Shown piece by piece: positions 21,482 through 24,990 of a DNA stretch of 24,990 nt. Under the pieces are notes generated by a model. The model did not search any database. It worked only from the letters and a program-made list of their open reading frames with translations, and was not told the DNA's origin. Origin of the DNA: an uncultured Eubacteriales bacterium (GTDB lineage: Bacteria; Bacillota; Clostridia; Oscillospirales; Oscillospiraceae). Location: positions 1 through 24,990 of the forward strand of contig USGS01000020.1 in the NCBI GenBank assembly GCA_900554275.1, in the 5' to 3' direction. The translations under genes and the position numbers were made by a program. Each line of letters begins with the position of its first letter. Position 1 is the stretch's first letter.

Positions 21482-22042
21482 TCAGTATTCCTTCGTCTCC
21501 AGCTCCCGGCGTATGGCCGCGAAGGCCGCCTCCTCGCCCTGCTCCTTCAGCAGCAGCAGCCACCGGTCCAGCAGCGCCGCCGTCTCCGGATGCATGAACC
21601 GGCTGGCGTCTGTCCGCCGCAGATCCTTGCTCCGCTGGTAATACTCATACGGCGACGCGTCGGTGTACGCGTCCCCCTGATACACCCGGCAGGCGGCGAT
21701 ACGGTCGCAGAACATCTCTGCCACATACCTCTTGGGCATCTTGCATCCGCCTATGTAGATCGTCCCGTCCTCCCGGCGGCAGTAGTCGATCCAGTACTCA
21801 AAGTGATGCCGGTTGCGTCCCTTGTGGTGCAGCCACGCCAAACTCATCCCGTTCTCCAGCCGCTCCTGGTCGTTGGGACTGCGCCAGCCCTGATAATACT
21901 TCACGCCCCGCCAGAACTCCATGGGACTGTACTTGCTCAGGTCGTGGGTCAGTCCCTGCCACACCAGCCCCAGCTTCAGGCAGTAGTGCCGCACCATCCG
22001 GCGGTGTCGGTTCACCGTGTGTAAATGGGCGCGAAAAGGCAT
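21482..22042 (-). CDS. DUF5662 family protein
   Basis: The 186-residue protein follows the DUF5662 pattern: MVRHYCLKLGLVWQGLTHDLSKYSPMEFWRGVKYYQG near the N-terminus, then LAWLHHKGRNRHHFEYWIDY and KMPKRYVAEMFCDRIAACRVYQGDAYTD. The many conserved His/Asp/Glu residues (THDLSKYS, HHKGRNRHHFEYW) look like a metal-dependent, HD-like site, but no activity is established. The start at 22042 is set by AAAGGAGG in front of the ATG and by the promoter at 22073-22101. The reading frame is open much further upstream, but that part is antisense to other genes. It stands alone, divergent from the unknown 146-residue gene. Function unknown. Confidence 0.85.
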   Translation of the reverse strand: MPFRAHLHTVNRHRRMVRHYCLKLGLVWQGLTHDLSKYSPMEFWRGVKYYQGWRSPNDQERLENGMSLAWLHHKGRNRHHFEYWIDYCRREDGTIYIGGCKMPKRYVAEMFCDRIAACRVYQGDAYTDASPYEYYQRSKDLRRTDASRFMHPETAALLDRWLLLLKEQGEEAAFAAIRRELETKEY

Positions 22043-22072
22043 AGCGCGTCCTCCTTTCCCAAATATGTCCAC

Positions 22073-22101
22073 AGTATAGCACAGTTTTCCCGCCTTGCCC
22101 A
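22073..22101 (-). promoter_or_regulatory. Sigma-A promoter of the DUF5662 gene
   Basis: On the minus strand TGGGCA (22096-22101), 17 bases and TATACT (22073-22078) with an extended TGC. Confidence 0.5.
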
Positions 22102-22118
22102 GCGGAAATTGCGTGCAG

Positions 22119-22148
22119 GCATAACTTTCCTCTCTCCGCGGCACACTA
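22119..22148 (+). promoter_or_regulatory. Sigma-F-like (forespore) promoter, one mismatch
   Basis: GCATA (22119-22123), exactly 15 bases and CGGCACACTA (22139-22148) match the sigma-F pattern except for the first base of the -10 (C for G). The start of RNA would fall near 22155, on the edge of the ribosome site at 22154-22160, which is unusually tight and lowers confidence. Confidence 0.4.
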
Positions 22149-22166
22149 CGCCCGAGGTGAATAACT

Positions 22167-22607
22167 ATGAACCATGCCGGCTTCTTCCTCCCCTGCGGTG
22201 CCGCCTGGGAGCGCCGCCTGCCGGATCGTCTGACCCCGCTGGATGAAGAAACGCTTTTTTCTCGGGCCTGGACGCTGCTGGTATGCAGCCGCCGGGGCGC
22301 GGAGACGCTGTCCCACCTGCCCCGCGCCCCACTGTGCCGCACGGTGCTGCTCCCCGCCGGCAGCGGCTGCACCTTTCCCTCCGCCCGCCAGACGGTGGAC
22401 TGCGGCCTCCACAGCCGCAGCAGCCTCACCCTCTCCAGCCTGACGCCCCAGCCGATGCTGTGCATCCAGCGAGGGCTGACGGATGTCCGCGGCGCGGCCA
22501 TTGAGCCCCAGGAGCTGCCCCTGCCGCCGGACTGGACGCGGTTCGAGACTGAGCCCCTGCTCCTGCTGGCCGGCGCACGCCTGCTGCTGGGACTGCCCCT
22601 CCTATAG
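22167..22607 (+). CDS. Hypothetical protein of 146 residues, possibly sporulation-controlled
   Basis: I do not recognise this protein. It is 146 residues with no membrane helix except perhaps a short hydrophobic end (LLLLAGARLLLGLPLL). It has several Cys and Arg residues and a central region with regular spacing of strands (RAPLCRTVLLPAGSGCTFPSARQTVDCGLHSRSSLTLSSLT). The ATG at 22167 follows GAGGTGA with a 6-base spacing. It is divergent from the DUF5662 gene and convergent with ileS, with a shared terminator at 22611-22650. A sigma-F-like promoter lies directly upstream. Long shadow frames cross it on the minus strand, but ribosome site, promoter and terminator all point to the plus strand. 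Confidence 0.65.
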   Translation: MNHAGFFLPCGAAWERRLPDRLTPLDEETLFSRAWTLLVCSRRGAETLSHLPRAPLCRTVLLPAGSGCTFPSARQTVDCGLHSRSSLTLSSLTPQPMLCIQRGLTDVRGAAIEPQELPLPPDWTRFETEPLLLLAGARLLLGLPLL

Positions 22608-22610
22608 ACG

Positions 22611-22650
22611 CAAAAAGAGAGACCACCCGCAGGAGGTCTCTCTCTTTTTG
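22611..22650. terminator. Bidirectional terminator between the hypothetical gene and ileS
   Basis: CAAAAAGAGAGACC pairs with GGTCTCTCTCTTTTTG (two-base bulge) across about 10 bases. T-runs exist on both strands. Confidence 0.8.
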
Positions 22651-22664
22651 CTGCAGTTATTCGA

Positions 22665-24990
22665 TTATTCGATGACCGGCAGGCTCTCCAGCACCTGTGC
22701 GCACCGGGGGCACAGGTCGGGGTGCTTGCTGTCGCTGCCCACGGTGGGCAGCACCTTCCAGCAGCGCCCGCACTTGCAGCCGCTGGCGGGCCGCACGGCC
22801 ACCGCCTGCTCCGCGCCCACGTCCACGCGGACCTGGGAGACGATGAACAGGTCGGCCAGCGTCTCGGCATCCATGTCCGCCAGGAAGGCATCCTCGGCGG
22901 TGACGGTCAGATCCACCTCGGCCTCCAGGCTCTTGCCGATGGTCTTATCGGCGCGGGCCTGCTCCAGCGCGCCGTTGACAACGGTGCGGAGGGCGGCGAT
23001 ACGCGCCCACTTGGCCATCTCCTCGTCGCTGAGGGCGCAGCCGCCGTAGGGCAGCACCATCTCGTTGAAGAGCACGTTGCGGGCATCGTCGCTGCGGCGG
23101 TGAGGCATGGCCAGCCATACCTCGTCGCAGGTGAAGGCCAGGATCGGCGCGAACATACGGGTCATGGCATCCAGGATCATCCACAGGGCGGTCTGGGCGC
23201 TGCGGCGGGACAGGCTGTCCTCACCGTCGCAGTACAGGCGATCCTTGATGATGTCGAAGTAGAAGGAGCTGAGATCCACCACGCAGAAGTCGTTGATCAT
23301 GTGGGACACCACGTGGAACTCGTAGTTATCATACGCGGCGAAGGCCTTTTCGATGAGGCTGTTCAGCCGCGTCACCGCCCACTTGTCCAGGGGCAGCATC
23401 TCGTCGGGCTGCACCGGGTTCTCCGGGTCGAAGCCCACCAGGTTGTCCAGGCAGAACTTGCAGGTGTTGCGGAACTTCAGGTAGTTCTGGCTCAGCTGCT
23501 TGAAGATCTCGTCAGAGCAGCGCACGTCCACGTGATAGTCGGAGCTGCCCGCCCACAGGCGCAGCAGGTCTGCGCCATACTTGTTGAAGATCTCGGCGGG
23601 GTCCATGCCGTTGCCCAGGGACTTGTGCATGGCCTTGCCCTCGCCGTCCACCGTCCAGCCGTGGGTGACGCACTCCTTGAACGGTGCGCCCCGGCCCAGC
23701 GCGCCTACGGCCACCAGCAGGGAGGACTGGAACCAGCCGCGGTACTGGTCAAGACCCTCGATATACATGGTGGCGGGCCAGAAGTGCTGATCCCGCTCCA
23801 TGGCGGCGAAATGGGTCGAACCGGAGTCAAACCAGCCGTCCAGCGTGTCCGTCTCCTTCTCAAAGCCAACGCTCTTGCCGCAGTGGGGGCACACAAAGCC
23901 CTTGGGCAGGATGTCCATGGCGTCCTTCTCAAACCAGGCGTTAGAGCCCTTCTCCTCGAACAGGCTGGCCACGGCCTCGATGCTCTCGTCGTTGCACACC
24001 GGCTTGCCGCAGTCCTTGCAGTAAAACACCGGGATGGGCAGACCCCAGCGGCGCTGGCGGCTGATGCACCAGTCGGTGCGCTCCAGGATCATGGAGCGCA
24101 TACGATCCTTGCCCCAGGCGGGCACCCACCGCACGTCCTCGCAGGCGGCGATGGCCTCGTCCTTGAAGGAGTCCACGGAGCAGAACCACTGGGGGGTGGC
24201 CCGGAAGATGATGGGTTTTTTGCAGCGCCAGCAGTGGGGATAGGAGTGAACGATCTCCTCACTGGCGAAGAGGGCTCCGCTCTCCTTCAGGTCGGTAAGG
24301 ATGACCGGGTTGGACTCCTCCGTCTTCAGGCCGGCGTACTTGCCCGCGTAGTCAGTGTGGCAGCCCTGGTCATCCACAGGGACCACCAGCTCCACCTTGT
24401 AGCGCTTGCAGGTCTCGTAGTCATCGGCGCCGAAGCCGGGGGCGGTGTGGACGCAGCCGGTGCCGGAATCCATGGTGACATACTCGGCGCAGCACAGCAG
24501 GGATTCCTTATCCAGGAAGGGGTGCTGGGCCTTCATATACTCGAAGTCCTGGCCGCGGAACTGCTTAACGATCTCATAGTGGTCAAAGCCGCCCGCCTGC
24601 ATCACCTTGGCGCACAGGGCCTCGGCCACGATGTAGAGCTCTCCATTGTCCGCCTTGACCAGCACATAGCTCTCCCGGGGGTGAACGGCGATCGCCAGGT
24701 TGCCGGGCAGGGTCCAAATGGTAGTGGTCCAGATGACGAAGTACATGTTGGACAGGTCGCCATATTGGCTCAGACGGCCCAGATCGTCCTTTACCCGGAA
24801 CTTCACATAGACAGTGGTGCAGGGGTCGTCCTGGTACTCGATCTCCGCCTCGGCCAGGGCGGTCTCGTCGTGGGGGCACCAGTACACGGGCTTAAGCCCC
24901 TTGTAGATGTAGCCCTTGCGGTACATGGAGCCGAAGACCTTGACCTCCTCCGCCTCAAAGCCGGGGTCCATAGTCTTATAGGGGTGCTCC
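22665..24990 (-). CDS. ileS: Isoleucyl-tRNA synthetase, partial (N-terminus beyond the right edge)
   Basis: The frame is open to the window edge and ends at 22665. It covers the C-terminal 770 or so residues of a class I IleRS of roughly 920-930; about 150 N-terminal residues, including the HIGH motif, lie outside. Visible parts are the CP1 editing domain (TTTIWTLPGNLAIAVHP, then MDSGTGCVHTAPGFGADDY), WCISRQRRWGLPIPVFYC with a Zn-binding Cys set, and DGWFDSGSTHF. The KMSKS loop reads KAMHKSLGNG, and the C-terminal zinc knuckle has CKCGRCW and CPRC. The enzyme charges tRNA-Ile with isoleucine and edits valine. The MHKS form of the KMSKS loop departs from the classic MSKS; I believe it occurs in other clostridial IleRS. 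A T-box leader would lie outside the window. Confidence 0.95.
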   Translation of the reverse strand, partial: EHPYKTMDPGFEAEEVKVFGSMYRKGYIYKGLKPVYWCPHDETALAEAEIEYQDDPCTTVYVKFRVKDDLGRLSQYGDLSNMYFVIWTTTIWTLPGNLAIAVHPRESYVLVKADNGELYIVAEALCAKVMQAGGFDHYEIVKQFRGQDFEYMKAQHPFLDKESLLCCAEYVTMDSGTGCVHTAPGFGADDYETCKRYKVELVVPVDDQGCHTDYAGKYAGLKTEESNPVILTDLKESGALFASEEIVHSYPHCWRCKKPIIFRATPQWFCSVDSFKDEAIAACEDVRWVPAWGKDRMRSMILERTDWCISRQRRWGLPIPVFYCKDCGKPVCNDESIEAVASLFEEKGSNAWFEKDAMDILPKGFVCPHCGKSVGFEKETDTLDGWFDSGSTHFAAMERDQHFWPATMYIEGLDQYRGWFQSSLLVAVGALGRGAPFKECVTHGWTVDGEGKAMHKSLGNGMDPAEIFNKYGADLLRLWAGSSDYHVDVRCSDEIFKQLSQNYLKFRNTCKFCLDNLVGFDPENPVQPDEMLPLDKWAVTRLNSLIEKAFAAYDNYEFHVVSHMINDFCVVDLSSFYFDIIKDRLYCDGEDSLSRRSAQTALWMILDAMTRMFAPILAFTCDEVWLAMPHRRSDDARNVLFNEMVLPYGGCALSDEEMAKWARIAALRTVVNGALEQARADKTIGKSLEAEVDLTVTAEDAFLADMDAETLADLFIVSQVRVDVGAEQAVAVRPASGCKCGRCWKVLPTVGSDSKHPDLCPRCAQVLESLPVIE

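Noticed and set aside
22043..22891. N-terminal extension of the DUF5662 gene
   Set aside because: The upstream part is antisense to the 146-residue gene and overlaps ileS in another frame. The ribosome site and promoter support 22042.

Overview
The window looks like a metagenome-type contig from gut Clostridia (Firmicutes), and it reads as two blocks of different DNA. Bases 1 to about 5890 are fairly AT-rich with A/T-ending codons. From about 5897 to the right edge the DNA is GC-rich with strong G/C third-position bias, typical of Oscillospiraceae (the Oscillibacter, Dysosmobacter and Flavonifractor type). The composition switch coincides with an ftsW-like gene that lacks its N-terminus, so a chimeric join or recent recombination near 5884-5897 is likely. 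Lineage is inferred from gene content and base composition only. No tRNA, rRNA, CRISPR array or insertion sequence was seen.

Left block (1-5890): a MutS-related ATPase with its own promoter; an intergenic region of about 470 bases holding repeats, a terminator and a probable small RNA gene on the minus strand; an AEC-family permease divergent from a small zinc-ribbon membrane protein; a DUF378 membrane protein; a palindromic repeat; and an FHA-FtsW/RodA fusion protein.

Right block, part 1 (5897-14002): an iron-type solute-binding lipoprotein behind a consensus promoter; the remnant of a deleted two-component system; a MATE efflux pump; and a four-gene operon for uptake and hydrolysis of an amino-acid-type substrate (binding protein, permease, ATPase, AbgB-like M20 amidohydrolase). 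That operon is preceded by a possible ARG box, a good sigma-A promoter and a 26-codon arginine-rich leader ORF, suggesting arginine-linked control. A lipoprotein of unknown role follows.

Right block, part 2 (14081-16105): a compact type II restriction-modification cassette (Dam-family adenine methylase, then a DUF3883-type nuclease) of visibly lower GC than its surroundings, likely acquired.

Right block, part 3 (16196-24990): spoIIE, a small membrane protein behind a near-perfect sigma-F (forespore) promoter, an NCS2 purine permease, a CarD-family regulator divergent from a gamma-carbonic anhydrase, a DUF5662 protein divergent from an unknown 146-residue protein that also has a sigma-F-like promoter, and ileS running off the right edge. 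SpoIIE and the sigma-F-like promoters indicate an endospore former.
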